Positions 35,453 to 43,835 of a stretch of 64,000 nt of DNA are shown in pieces; the first letter of the stretch is position 1; every line of letters begins with the position of its first letter. The position numbers and the translations under genes were made by a program. This stretch comes from Anaerolinea thermophila (GTDB taxonomy: Bacteria > Chloroflexota > Anaerolineae > Anaerolineales > Anaerolineaceae). The notes beneath the pieces are model-generated. The model ran no database searches. It was given only the letters and a program-made list of their open reading frames with translations, and was not told where the DNA came from. The stretch is from NCBI RefSeq assembly GCF_020723905.1, contig NZ_DYHZ01000002.1, positions 248,001-312,000 on the forward strand, read 5' to 3'.

Positions 35453-36325
35453 CTAAGGACAGAACTTTACCCAGGCATCCAGTTCCCGGTGCTTCAGAAT
35501 GGTGCTGAAGCCCAGTTGTCTGGACTGGCGGCAGAAAGAATCAAAATCGCCGGGCAGGTCGGTGTACTCGGCTGCAAATACCGGTTTTCCCGCCTGAATA
35601 TAGGGGAGCATGGTTTCGGCAATGCCGTAGTAAAAGTAATCCTCGGTGATGGCAAAATCAAAGGCGTTCACCAGATCCCCTACCATGTCGGCGGCGTTCT
35701 TCTGTCCAATGGCAAGCCCGCGTTTATGGGCTTCTTCGGCAAGCCACAGGGCAAACTTTAACTGATCGGCGTAAGTCAGCGGGAAACCGGTGTCGTTGGT
35801 GTATATTTCCATGTTATCGGGTTCGACCGCATCGAATCCTTTGGCTTTGCACAGATCCAGTCGGGCGCGCAAAATCGGCGCCAGTTTGTCCATCTGGCGA
35901 ATGTCCAGCCATTTTTCACCCTGCCAGCCCTCGTAATCCTTCCCCAGTACTTCTGGAGGAAAGCGGTCTCTGTCGGGTCTCCAGTCTTCCCACGAGCCCA
36001 CGCTGATGTAACAGATGACCTTCCGCCCTCTGGCGTGCAGTTCGTCAATGATGACTTGATCCACATACAGGTCAATGTCATACACATCGGCTTCGATGGT
36101 GGTATCAATGTCGTTATTCCCGATTTGCCACTGCCAGGTCAACCCTGCGGTGGGATGCCACCAGTCGGTAGAGGGAGCGCTGTTTTCGGATCGGGTAGAG
36201 GATGCCATGTCTGGTATCTCCGTTAAGTCAGGGCTGGCAGGATGGGGGAAAGCCAGCGCGCATCCAGCCAGAAGAAAGCAGAGGCTCAATCCCCATATGG
36301 CGGGGTGGAAGATGCCCTTACACAC
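35453..36325 (-). CDS. GH114 endo-alpha-1,4-polygalactosaminidase-family lipoprotein
   Basis: From a GTG at 36325 the 290-residue product begins with a lipoprotein signal peptide ([17 protein letters not shown]), so it is anchored outside the membrane. The mature part is a TIM barrel of the TM1410/GH114 family: [12 protein letters not shown] (~65), [26 protein letters not shown] (~100, in part), [20 protein letters not shown] (~155) and [10 protein letters not shown] (~215). GH114 enzymes cleave alpha-1,4-linked galactosamine polymers. The acidic residues in AVEPDN and TEDYF are plausible catalytic groups. An ATG at 36376 lies inside the GH4 gene and would put extra residues before the signal peptide; the GTG overlaps the GH4 stop by only 8 bases. 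It is the committed extracellular enzyme of this locus. Confidence 0.85.
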   Translation of the reverse strand: MCKGIFHPAIWGLSLCFLLAGCALAFPHPASPDLTEIPDMASSTRSENSAPSTDWWHPTAGLTWQWQIGNNDIDTTIEADVYDIDLYVDQVIIDELHARGRKVICYISVGSWEDWRPDRDRFPPEVLGKDYEGWQGEKWLDIRQMDKLAPILRARLDLCKAKGFDAVEPDNMEIYTNDTGFPLTYADQLKFALWLAEEAHKRGLAIGQKNAADMVGDLVNAFDFAITEDYFYYGIAETMLPYIQAGKPVFAAEYTDLPGDFDSFCRQSRQLGFSTILKHRELDAWVKFCP

Positions 36326-37649
36326 GATGAACTTTGAACTGCGGCAGGTAGTCCTTATGTACGGCAAACAGTTCATTGGTCATTGCGCGGATTTCCGCCA
36401 GAGAAAGCACCGATGCCGTCAGCGGGTCGTGACAGATAGCGCGGTACACCATGGTGGGATCCCCGGCGATGGACGCCTGAACTGCCATTTCTTCGATACC
36501 GCTGGAGAGTTGAGTAAGCAGGGCACATTCGGGCGGGAGCGCCCCCACGTGGATGGGATGGAAGCCGGCGCGATCCACATACACCGGCACTTCCACACAG
36601 GCGCCTTCGGGCAGGTTGGTGATGAGGTGGGTGTTACGCACATTGCCGTTGAACTTGAACGGCTCGCCGCCTTTCAGCGCGTTAATTATGTACGCCGCAT
36701 ATTCCTCGCCGCGTTTCAAATCTTCGGGGGTGAGCGGGGTTTCCAGACGCTGGCGCACCTGATCCTGCCAGGTGGCTTCGTTGCGCTGGTATTCTTTGAG
36801 GATGTAGGCATACTCGCCCGGGTTCCAGCCGGTGCCGTGCGTGCAGTACTTCTCGATCAGGTCGGGGCGTTTGCGGAACCACCAGTTGTATTCTGAGTTG
36901 TGTCCGCTGGATTCGGTCACGTAATAGCCCAGTGCCAGGAACATCTCGTTGCGCACAATTTCTTCGTTGTACACTTCGGGGCGTTCGGTCACGGCTTTAC
37001 GGATGAGCGGATAGGCGTCCTGTCCGTTCCATTTAAACTCCAGATACCACGCCTGATGGTTGATGCCCGCGCACAGGTAATCAATTTCTTCGTAAGGGGC
37101 GCCAATCCAGCGCGCCAGCATCATGGCAGTGCCCTGCACCGAATGGCACAGGCCGGTGACGGTAATGAAAGACTGCTTTTGAATGGCAGAGACCAGCATT
37201 GCCATGGGGTTCGTGTAGTTGAGCAAGACGGCATTGGGGCAGTACTTTTCCATGTCGCGGACGATGTCCATCATCGGGTTGATGGTGCGCAGGAAGCGGA
37301 AAATGCCGCTGGGTCCGCGGGTATCGCCCACATTGATATCTACGCCGTATTTCTTGGGGATTTCAATATCGTGCCGCCAGACCTCGGTACTGCCTGCCAG
37401 GATGGTTGTCAGCACCACGTCGGCGCCTTTCAGGGCTTCGGCGCGGTCAAGGGTGGCAGAGACGGTGGCAGGGCGGTTGCCTGCGGCGATGAGTTTTTCC
37501 ACCTGTCGCTTTGCCCATTCCAGCCGTTCGGGGTGAATGTCCATCAGGGCGATGTGGGCATCTTCCAGCAGGGGGAAGGTGAGGATGTCGCGCACCAGTT
37601 CACTGGTAAATCCCAGACTGCCTGCGCCAATAAAGGTGATCTTGGTCAT
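36318..37649 (-). CDS. GH4 family alpha-galactosidase-like glycosidase
   Basis: This 443-residue NAD- and metal-dependent glycosidase has an N-terminal Rossmann fold ([20 protein letters not shown]), an NYTNPMAM substrate-binding segment (~150), the metal Cys/His motif [10 protein letters not shown] (~170) and GINHQAWYL (~198). Lack of obvious phosphate-binding signatures and similarity to MelA-type sequences suggest an alpha-galactosidase or related alpha-galactosaminide-cleaving enzyme. GH4 enzymes work by oxidation at C3, elimination and readdition, so they need NAD. It is cytoplasmic and placed between the importer and GH114, suggesting it trims imported oligosaccharides. The ribosome binding site is AGGAGAGG. 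Confidence 0.9.
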   Translation of the reverse strand: MTKITFIGAGSLGFTSELVRDILTFPLLEDAHIALMDIHPERLEWAKRQVEKLIAAGNRPATVSATLDRAEALKGADVVLTTILAGSTEVWRHDIEIPKKYGVDINVGDTRGPSGIFRFLRTINPMMDIVRDMEKYCPNAVLLNYTNPMAMLVSAIQKQSFITVTGLCHSVQGTAMMLARWIGAPYEEIDYLCAGINHQAWYLEFKWNGQDAYPLIRKAVTERPEVYNEEIVRNEMFLALGYYVTESSGHNSEYNWWFRKRPDLIEKYCTHGTGWNPGEYAYILKEYQRNEATWQDQVRQRLETPLTPEDLKRGEEYAAYIINALKGGEPFKFNGNVRNTHLITNLPEGACVEVPVYVDRAGFHPIHVGALPPECALLTQLSSGIEEMAVQASIAGDPTMVYRAICHDPLTASVLSLAEIRAMTNELFAVHKDYLPQFKVHRV

Positions 37650-37674
37650 AACCTCTCCTGTGATGAAAATGAAT

Positions 37675-38517
37675 TTAGCGTTTGACGCCGGTCAGGGCAA
37701 TGCCCTCGATGAAGAAGCGCTGTGCAAAGAAGAAGACGATGAGCAGAGGCAGGATGCTGATCAGCGCGCCTGCCATCAGCACGGTAAAGTTGCCGCCGCG
37801 GGTCATCTGAGTCTGGAACAACGCCAGCCCAACGGTCAGGGTGGTGTTGGGAGCAGCGGGCATGTACACCAGAGGTCTTAACAGATCGTTCCACGCCCCC
37901 TGAAAGGAAAAGATTGCCAGCGCCGCCAGGGCGGGTTTGGCAAGCGGCAGGTACACCTGCCAGTAGATTTGCGGCAGGGTGGCACCATCTACCCGCGCCG
38001 CATCCACCAGATCCCGTGGGATGGTGAGGAAGTACTGCCGTAAAAGGAAGGTACCGAAGGCACCTCCCCAGAAAGCAGGCAACCACAGCGGTACGCTGGT
38101 TCCTACCAGTCCCAGCCATGAGAAAATGATGAAGTTGGGAATCAGGGTGACATGAAACGGAATCAGCAGGGTGAGCAAAAGCAGGGTGAAAAGCACTTCC
38201 CTGCCTTTAAAGCGCACCACGGCAAAGCAAAATGCCGCCATAGAGCAGGTGAGCAGTTGCCCGATGGTGGTAAGGAGAGCAATCACTGTGCTGTTGAGGA
38301 ACAACAGCGGGAAACTGATGTCGCGGTAAGCAAAGAGCGCCTGAAAATTTTTGAGGGTAAAGGTGGGCGGAATAAACGTTTTCGTGAACTGATCGGCGGG
38401 CAGTTTAAAGGACGTGGAGACCATCCACAGGAAGGGGGTGACCATACCTACCGCGCCGATGAGCAGAATGAGGTAGGTCAGGGCGTCTATCATTCGGGTT
38501 TGTGCGCGTTTTCCCAT
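37675..38517 (-). CDS. Sugar ABC transporter permease, MalG-like
   Basis: The 280-residue membrane protein has six predicted helices. The EAA loop near ~190 ([30 protein letters not shown], in part) is the ATPase contact typical of MalG-type permeases. It forms the inner-membrane channel together with the next gene upstream and the lipoprotein receptor. An upstream frame extension is possible, but the ATG at 38517 follows GGAGGAG at a proper distance. No ABC ATPase gene is present in this operon. Confidence 0.9.
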   Translation of the reverse strand: MGKRAQTRMIDALTYLILLIGAVGMVTPFLWMVSTSFKLPADQFTKTFIPPTFTLKNFQALFAYRDISFPLLFLNSTVIALLTTIGQLLTCSMAAFCFAVVRFKGREVLFTLLLLTLLIPFHVTLIPNFIIFSWLGLVGTSVPLWLPAFWGGAFGTFLLRQYFLTIPRDLVDAARVDGATLPQIYWQVYLPLAKPALAALAIFSFQGAWNDLLRPLVYMPAAPNTTLTVGLALFQTQMTRGGNFTVLMAGALISILPLLIVFFFAQRFFIEGIALTGVKR

Positions 38518-38530
38518 AAAGGTCTCCTCC

Positions 38531-39418
38531 CTACTCATACACCACAAAACGCTTTTCCAGCCACAGATACAGTCCCATCAAGACTGCCACAATGAGGGTC
38601 AGTTCGATGGCTTGGGCGCTGGCGCCGCCGTAATTGGAAAAATGCCAGGCATTGCGGTAGATGGAAAACACCACCACCGGCACAGAACTATCGCCCTGAC
38701 CGCGGCGGGTGAGCATATAAATATAGTCGTACGCCTGAAAGGCGTTGATGGTCGAGATGAGGGTCTGAAAGAAAATACTTGGCGTGATCAACGGCAGGGT
38801 AATGCGAAAGAATTTTTGAATGCCCTTTGCGCCATCCATTTCGGCGGCTTCATAGTACTCTTTGGGGATGGCCGTCAGACCCGCCAGAAAGATGATCATA
38901 CCCTCACCGATGGCACCCCAGATATTCACGATGGTGACCGAGTACAGCGCCATATCGGTGCATAACCAGCACACCGGTTGCAGTCCCATGCTTTCTAGAA
39001 GATAGTTGAGTATACCGGTATCCTTGCCGTAAATCATCTGCCAGACCAGTGCGGTGGCGACTGCCGAGGTTACCGCGGGCAAATAGTAAGCCGTGCGGAA
39101 AAAAGAAATGCCCTTCAGTCCACGGTTCATCAGCACTGCCACCAGCAGGGAGACGATCACCACTCCCGGAACGTACATGGCGGTAAACCGCACCGTGTTG
39201 ATCAGCGCTGTAAGGTACTTGGGATCCTTGAACAGGGCTACGTAGTTGGCAAAGCCAGCCCATTGCGGTGGGGTGAGCAAATCCCAACGGGTAAAGGAGA
39301 GCGCAAGCGTTGCCAGCAGCGATCCAAAAGCGCTGAAAAAGAGCCCAAACAGTGTGGGGGTGAGCATTGCCCACAGCCAGAATTTTTCCCGACCCAGAGG
39401 TTTGAGACCGGCTTCCAT
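38531..39418 (-). CDS. Sugar ABC transporter permease, MalF/UgpA-like
   Basis: The 295-residue polytopic protein has six helices and an EAA loop (YYEAAEMDGAKGIQKFFRITLPLITP, ~195, in part) that identifies the CUT1 permease family. It pairs with the MalG-like permease, 13 bases downstream, and with the substrate-binding lipoprotein upstream. CUT1 systems import oligosaccharides, in line with the extracellular GH114. Confidence 0.92.
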   Translation of the reverse strand: MEAGLKPLGREKFWLWAMLTPTLFGLFFSAFGSLLATLALSFTRWDLLTPPQWAGFANYVALFKDPKYLTALINTVRFTAMYVPGVVIVSLLVAVLMNRGLKGISFFRTAYYLPAVTSAVATALVWQMIYGKDTGILNYLLESMGLQPVCWLCTDMALYSVTIVNIWGAIGEGMIIFLAGLTAIPKEYYEAAEMDGAKGIQKFFRITLPLITPSIFFQTLISTINAFQAYDYIYMLTRRGQGDSSVPVVVFSIYRNAWHFSNYGGASAQAIELTLIVAVLMGLYLWLEKRFVVYE

Positions 39419-39489
39419 AAAAGTTGCTCCAAGCCTGCCCCCCGCAGGCTCAGGTGCGCCAGTGCGGGGGGCAGGGAAACTGGAAAGGG

Positions 39490-40770
39490 TTACTTGTTCT
39501 TCGCCAGCACTTCGTCAGCCTGTTTGACGACTTCATCCAGCGTGGCGTCCAGGTCGGCTTCGCCGGTCCATACCACGCTCATCCCGTCGCCGATCACCGA
39601 GGACCATTCCTCGTAGCCCTTGAAGGATGGCTTCATGCGGGCGAACGCCAGCGAATCCAGGAAGACCTGATGGTTCACCTTAACTTCCTGCTCGAGGAAG
39701 GCGGGGCTTTCGGCAACCGATTTAAGCACCGGGCAGGCAAACCCCAGTTCCGCCAGGCGGGTCTGACCCTTCTCGCTCAACACAAACTTGATGAAGTTGA
39801 AACTTTCCTGCGGGTATTTGGTGGCTTTGGCAACCACAAATCCGGCGCTGTTGACGCTGGTGGCTTGTCCGGCAGGTCCGGCAGGCATGGGCGCCACATC
39901 CCACTTGAAGGACGCTTCCGCATATCCTGGAATTGCCCAGTGACCGATGGTGGTCATGGCGGCAACGCCAGCCAGGAAGGGATCACCGCCGTACTGCGCA
40001 GCCGTATTGGCATCGGGCCAGGAACCATCCACGAAAATCATGTCATGGAAGAGTTTCCAGGCTTTGCGGGCTTCCGGCGTGCCGATGAGGGTCCTGGTAG
40101 CGTCCGCATTGATTACATCACCGCCATATGCCCAGATGCCTTCGCTCCAGATCAATTCCATGTCCCACAGGTCGGCATAGAAGCCGTACTGATCCACTTT
40201 GCCATCGCCATTGGTGTCTCTGGTCAGTTTCCTGGCAATTTCGCGCAGGTCGTCATATGTCCAGCCCTGTTGTGGGTATGGGACGCCGGCGGCGTCGAAC
40301 ATATCCTTGTTGTAGAAGACCACGATGGTCTGAAAGTCACGCGGCAAGCCGAAGTAGCCTTCGGGGGTTTCGTAGGCTTTCAAGGTGACGGGATACAGCC
40401 CATCCAGCAAGCCGGGGTTGGCATCGAGGTAGGGTTTGAGGTTGAGCAGGACGCCGCGAGCCTGGTAATCCTTATAGAGCGGGGCGTCAATGGCAAAGAT
40501 ATCCGGCGGGGTATTGGCGGCAAGCAGGGTTTTCAGTTTCGTCCAGTACGAATCCCAGTCCGAAACTTCCACACTGACCTTAACATTGGCATTTTCCTTT
40601 TCGAAATCTGCCACGATTTGTTTCCACACTTCCAGTTCTGCCGGGTCTCCCCATGCCATGAATCGAATCTCCACGGGTCCTCCGGAGGCTGCCGGTTTTC
40701 CGCCTGCCTGGGCGCAGGCGGTCAGGGCAAGGATGAGGACCAGAATCAGGGAAAACAGGGTGCGCTTCAT
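39490..40770 (-). CDS. Sugar ABC transporter substrate-binding lipoprotein
   Basis: The 426-residue family 1 solute-binding protein has a lipoprotein signal (MKRTLFSLILVLILALTAC). The mature lobes contain IRFMAWGDPAELEVWKQI (~35), PPDIFAIDAPLYKDY (~92), the central VFYNKDMFDAAGVPYPQQGWTYDD (~150, in part) and AVAKATKYPQESFNFIKFVLSEKGQ-like C-terminal helices (~310). Fold and motif order match CUT1 receptors for oligosaccharides. GAAAGGAG precedes the ATG. Substrate is inferred to be a product of GH114 action. Confidence 0.93.
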   Translation of the reverse strand: MKRTLFSLILVLILALTACAQAGGKPAASGGPVEIRFMAWGDPAELEVWKQIVADFEKENANVKVSVEVSDWDSYWTKLKTLLAANTPPDIFAIDAPLYKDYQARGVLLNLKPYLDANPGLLDGLYPVTLKAYETPEGYFGLPRDFQTIVVFYNKDMFDAAGVPYPQQGWTYDDLREIARKLTRDTNGDGKVDQYGFYADLWDMELIWSEGIWAYGGDVINADATRTLIGTPEARKAWKLFHDMIFVDGSWPDANTAAQYGGDPFLAGVAAMTTIGHWAIPGYAEASFKWDVAPMPAGPAGQATSVNSAGFVVAKATKYPQESFNFIKFVLSEKGQTRLAELGFACPVLKSVAESPAFLEQEVKVNHQVFLDSLAFARMKPSFKGYEEWSSVIGDGMSVVWTGEADLDATLDEVVKQADEVLAKNK

Positions 40771-40795
40771 AATTACATACTCCTTTCTCGAAATG

Positions 40796-41848
40796 TTACA
40801 ACTTGACCACGGTATCCAGATGCGTGGGACGATCTGGATTCAACCCTTTAGAAAGTGCCCGTTCGAAGGCAATGCGCTGACCAACGGGCAGGTAGAGAAT
40901 GTTTCGAATTTCCTCCGCCAGCAAAGAAGGTAGCGTGAGGCGATGGGTGGGTGTTTTCGGGGAGAGAGGCGCATTGGCAAAAGATAAATCCACCACCCTG
41001 CCGCCCAGATCGAGCATATCTTCCAGTACCGCTCCTTCCATTTGCCCGTTGCGGCTGGAGCGTAAGCCAATGATGACGGCAGAGTCGGCAACCATGCTCT
41101 TGGGACCGTGGCGAAACTCAAGAAAATGGAAGGGTTCGCTGTGGCTCAGACTCATCTCTTTCATCTTCAGGCTCAGTTCACATGCCAGTCCATAGCGTAT
41201 TCCCGAGCCCAGCCAGTAAAAGCGGTCAATAGTGGTATCCTGTCCCAGTTGACCTGCCAGCCCGGCGGCGCTTTCCAGAACCCGTGCGCCCGCTTCGGGC
41301 AGGTTGTTAAGAGCCTCGAAGAGGTGATTGTGCCCTGACCACAGGGTGGCCAGCGCCATGGTGCCGAGGTACAGGGTGGAGAAGGCGCGCGTCTGGGCTA
41401 CCGATTGTTCCTGCCCGGATGGCAGGATGATATTCAAAGCGCCCATCTCTGCCAGCGGCATTTCGGGGTAGCAGGAGAGGGTAATCAGGTCGCCGCGTTG
41501 CTGTTCCAGGAAGGAGCGGCAGGCGTGCAGGGTTTCGCTGGTTTCCCCCGAACGGGATACCGCAATCAGCAGGGTTTTCCCCCGGGGATAAACCAACTCT
41601 GGATTTAACCACAGTTCTGAAGCGGGGAAAGCCCGCGCCAGTGCACCGGTCAATTCCTGTGTGAGCGCGGCGGCAGAGAGGGCAAGGTAGTAGGTGGAAC
41701 CACAGCCGGTAAAGAGAATCTGTGTATACCCTTCGGGTTGAAAGTGCAGAATGTCCTGCCGGAGCGGTTTCAAGACCTCCAGCGTGCCTGCCCATGCCTG
41801 CGGTTGAGAGAGAATTTCCTGAAATGTAAACGTTCCCTGTTCCATCAT
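40796..41848 (-). CDS. SIS-domain sugar isomerase/deaminase (AgaS/GlmS-C-like)
   Basis: The 350-residue protein has two SIS domains, the first with LFTGCGSTYYLALSAA (~50) and SRSGETSETL (~103), the second with FYWLGSGIRYGLACELSLKMKE (~205) and FLEFRHGPKS (~240). This is the isomerase half of glucosamine-6-phosphate synthase without the glutaminase domain, as in AgaS and FrlB. AgaS deaminates galactosamine 6-phosphate to tagatose 6-phosphate. Given the GatZ, PfkB and LacD genes, that is the likely reaction. A longer frame runs into the upstream gene; the ATG at 41848 is 1 base past... the upstream stop region (overlap-free) and matches the family start. Confidence 0.85.
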   Translation of the reverse strand: MMEQGTFTFQEILSQPQAWAGTLEVLKPLRQDILHFQPEGYTQILFTGCGSTYYLALSAAALTQELTGALARAFPASELWLNPELVYPRGKTLLIAVSRSGETSETLHACRSFLEQQRGDLITLSCYPEMPLAEMGALNIILPSGQEQSVAQTRAFSTLYLGTMALATLWSGHNHLFEALNNLPEAGARVLESAAGLAGQLGQDTTIDRFYWLGSGIRYGLACELSLKMKEMSLSHSEPFHFLEFRHGPKSMVADSAVIIGLRSSRNGQMEGAVLEDMLDLGGRVVDLSFANAPLSPKTPTHRLTLPSLLAEEIRNILYLPVGQRIAFERALSKGLNPDRPTHLDTVVKL

Positions 41849-41849
41849 G

Positions 41850-42887
41850 TCATCCCTGAATGCGAAGAATTCGCCGGGCATTGCCTGCGTACACCTTTTC
41901 CAGCACCTCATCGGGCAGGAAAATGCCGTAGATGTACCAGCGCCCCTGCCAGGGGATTTCGCCCGGATTGTAGTTAAAGTATTCATCATCGGTTTCGAGG
42001 AATCGGTAGTAAATGCGGTAGGTTTCCAGGTCAGGACCGACATCTGTGCCGAAGAGGATGCGATCGGCGTATTTCAGGAAGAAGCGCCGCGCCGTGTAGG
42101 GCTGCCGTCCCAGTTCTCCCAGTCGTGCGGCAATATCCACGTAAAAATTGGGGCAGTCGTCAAGCACCTTACCTACCCAGGCGAGGTTTTCGGCATAACA
42201 TCCCACATGCGCTCCTATGAATGTCACCTGCGGGTGGCGTTTGACCAGCCGATGAAGCGCGTTGACAATATCGAGAAACGGGGGGAAGGGCGGGCTGGGG
42301 AATGACCAGTCCGGGTGTTTGCCCAGTTCTTCCCAGCGTTCGTTGGTTTCATCAATCGGGTCGAAGAAAGCCACCGGATCTGCCACGTGAATCAGCACCG
42401 GCATCCCCAGTTCTCCCGCTGTCTGCCATACAGGGTCCAGACGGGGATCGTCCACTGACACCCGCGCTCCGGTGTGGTCGCGCACATGCAAGCCAAAATT
42501 TTTCCAGATTTTCACCCCATCTGCGCCGCGTTCCTTTTGAATGCGCAGGCGCTGAGCCGCCCATTCCGGGAAGCGGTTGCCCAGATGTTCCCACTGGCTC
42601 CAGTCCACCCCGCCAAACACCGAAAAGCGGTCCGGGGCGCGGGCTTTGAAGAGATTCAGGTGCCGGTCGAGAATGTCTTCTCCCCAACCGCCATCCAGGT
42701 CCACGTAGTGAATCACGCCCGCGGCGTCCATGCGTTCCAGCAGGGCGCTGATGGGTTTCTCTTCCCAATCTCCGCCAAAGGGAGGCGCCAGATGGTTATG
42801 AGCATCAATGACCGGAAAGCGGGGGCTTTCCACTTGATGTTGTGGGGTGACCAGTTTGGGGCGAGGACGGTACTGTGAAAGAAGCAT
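41850..42887 (-). CDS. Amidohydrolase family 2 (TIM-barrel metal hydrolase)
   Basis: The 345-residue protein belongs to the Amidohydrolase_2 group: an N-terminal PVIDAHNHLAPPFGG with the HxH metal pair (~26), GVKIWKNFGLHV (~125), MPVLIHVADPVAF (~165), VTFIGAHVGC (~230) and ILFGTDVGPD (~295) with the metal Asp. Members act as lactonases, decarboxylases or deacetylase-like hydrolases. The precise reaction is not clear. In this operon a role in removing an acyl group or opening a sugar lactone is possible but not shown. It starts after a GGAG site and lies between deoR and the AgaS-like gene. Confidence 0.82.
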   Translation of the reverse strand: MLLSQYRPRPKLVTPQHQVESPRFPVIDAHNHLAPPFGGDWEEKPISALLERMDAAGVIHYVDLDGGWGEDILDRHLNLFKARAPDRFSVFGGVDWSQWEHLGNRFPEWAAQRLRIQKERGADGVKIWKNFGLHVRDHTGARVSVDDPRLDPVWQTAGELGMPVLIHVADPVAFFDPIDETNERWEELGKHPDWSFPSPPFPPFLDIVNALHRLVKRHPQVTFIGAHVGCYAENLAWVGKVLDDCPNFYVDIAARLGELGRQPYTARRFFLKYADRILFGTDVGPDLETYRIYYRFLETDDEYFNYNPGEIPWQGRWYIYGIFLPDEVLEKVYAGNARRILRIQG

Positions 42888-42912
42888 ATGAACTCCAGAT
42901 AATCAAAATCGC

Positions 42913-43686
42913 TCAGGCAAGGAGTACTTGAATACCCAGTTCTCTAAGGGCGGCGATAAAACTCTCGTCGGCTTCCCGGGTGGTGATGAAGGTGTGCATG
43001 CTGGTCAGGGGGGCGAGGAAGGCAGTGGAAACGCGGCAGGTTTTGGTATGGTCGGCAACCACGATTACCTCGCGCCCGATTTTGAGGATGGCGCGGTCGG
43101 TCATGGTTTCGGGCAGGTAGTCATTGGTCAAGCCATGTTCGAGATCCACTGCGCGCACGCCCAGAAAGACCCTGTCGGCGCGCACTTCACTGAGGGCTTG
43201 CTCGGTGATGTGTCCAATGAAGGACAGTTCGCTGTTGCGTAAAATCCCGCCCAGACAGACTACCTGAATGGTTTCCAGCCCCGCAAACAGGTTGATGACC
43301 GGCAGGGAATTGGTGATGATGGTCAGTCCCTTGCGGTCACGCAGGTTTTTTGCCACTTCCAGGACGGTTGTTCCTGAACCGAGAAACACCGTTTCGCCGT
43401 CCTGCACCAGTCCGGCGGCAAGTTTGCCAATGCGGGCTTTCTCGTCCGCCTGTTCCTGACTGCGTTCCAGTAAAGGCGGTTCCGGGGTGGCGTGTTGCAG
43501 GGGGATTGCGCCGCCATGCACGCGTTGAATCAAGCCCTGGGCGGCAAGCGCTTCCAGGTCGCGGCGGGCGGTGGCTTCGCTGATGGAAAATTCTTCGCAA
43601 ATTTGCGCAATTTTCAAACGCTGCTGTCGCTGGAGCAGGGAGAGAATGGCTTGCTGACGTTCAATGTTGGAGAGGGAGGTTTCCAT
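42913..43686 (-). CDS. DeoR-family transcriptional regulator (AgaR/GlpR-like)
   Basis: The 257-residue repressor has an N-terminal DeoR winged helix (~4-58, RQQAILSLLQRQQRLKIAQI, SISEATARRDLEAL) and a C-terminal DeoRC sugar-phosphate sensor of the ISOCOT fold (~75-235, with FLGSGTTVLEVA and ITNSLPVI). Such regulators bind a phosphorylated sugar intermediate and then leave DNA. It is the first gene of the operon. Immediately upstream are a promoter and three CAATCA repeats exactly 10 bases apart, most likely its operator. A TTG start at 43695 would overlap the operator; ATG at 43686 is preferred, though no Shine-Dalgarno is evident. Confidence 0.92.
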   Translation of the reverse strand: METSLSNIERQQAILSLLQRQQRLKIAQICEEFSISEATARRDLEALAAQGLIQRVHGGAIPLQHATPEPPLLERSQEQADEKARIGKLAAGLVQDGETVFLGSGTTVLEVAKNLRDRKGLTIITNSLPVINLFAGLETIQVVCLGGILRNSELSFIGHITEQALSEVRADRVFLGVRAVDLEHGLTNDYLPETMTDRAILKIGREVIVVADHTKTCRVSTAFLAPLTSMHTFITTREADESFIAALRELGIQVLLA

Positions 43687-43692
43687 AAAATT

Positions 43693-43718
43693 CAATCACA
43701 AACAATCAAAATCAATCA
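43693..43718 (-). promoter_or_regulatory. Candidate DeoR operator: three repeats at 10-bp spacing
   Basis: CAATCA occurs on the + strand at 43693-43698, 43703-43708 and 43713-43718 (TGATTG on the minus strand), exactly one helical turn apart. The repeats lie between the promoter and the deoR start codon, roughly +7 to +32, where a bound repressor would block transcription. Confidence 0.65.
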
Positions 43719-43731
43719 ATTTCTTTCAAAC

Positions 43732-43760
43732 ATTATGGAATATTTTGCGCGAAAATTCAA
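43732..43760 (-). promoter_or_regulatory. Promoter of the DeoR-controlled sugar operon
   Basis: On the minus strand TTGAAT (43760-43755), a 17-base spacer and CATAAT (43737-43732). Transcription would start near 43725 and enter the CAATCA repeat array. Confidence 0.7.
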
Positions 43761-43780
43761 GCCCTTCAGGGGGTGATTTT

Positions 43781-43815
43781 AAAAAAAACGGCGGAGCCGT
43801 TGATGGACTCCGCCG
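43781..43815 (-). terminator. Intrinsic terminator of metG
   Basis: On the minus strand CGGCGGAG and CTCCGCCG-type arms (43808-43815 with 43789-43796) form an 8-bp stem, followed by eight T residues (complement of 43781-43788). It ends the metG transcript before the sugar operon promoter. Confidence 0.92.
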
Positions 43816-43835
43816 GATCAATCCTTGCGGGTTGG

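Noticed and set aside
39424-40806. Long + strand frame (460 codons) opposite the sugar receptor gene, and similar long opposite frames at 43854-45251, 50863-52590 and 60088-61332
   Set aside because: These mirror real genes with recognised domains on the other strand. Their predicted products are low in recognisable motifs and rich in His, Gln and Gly, typical of antisense frames in GC-biased codon usage.
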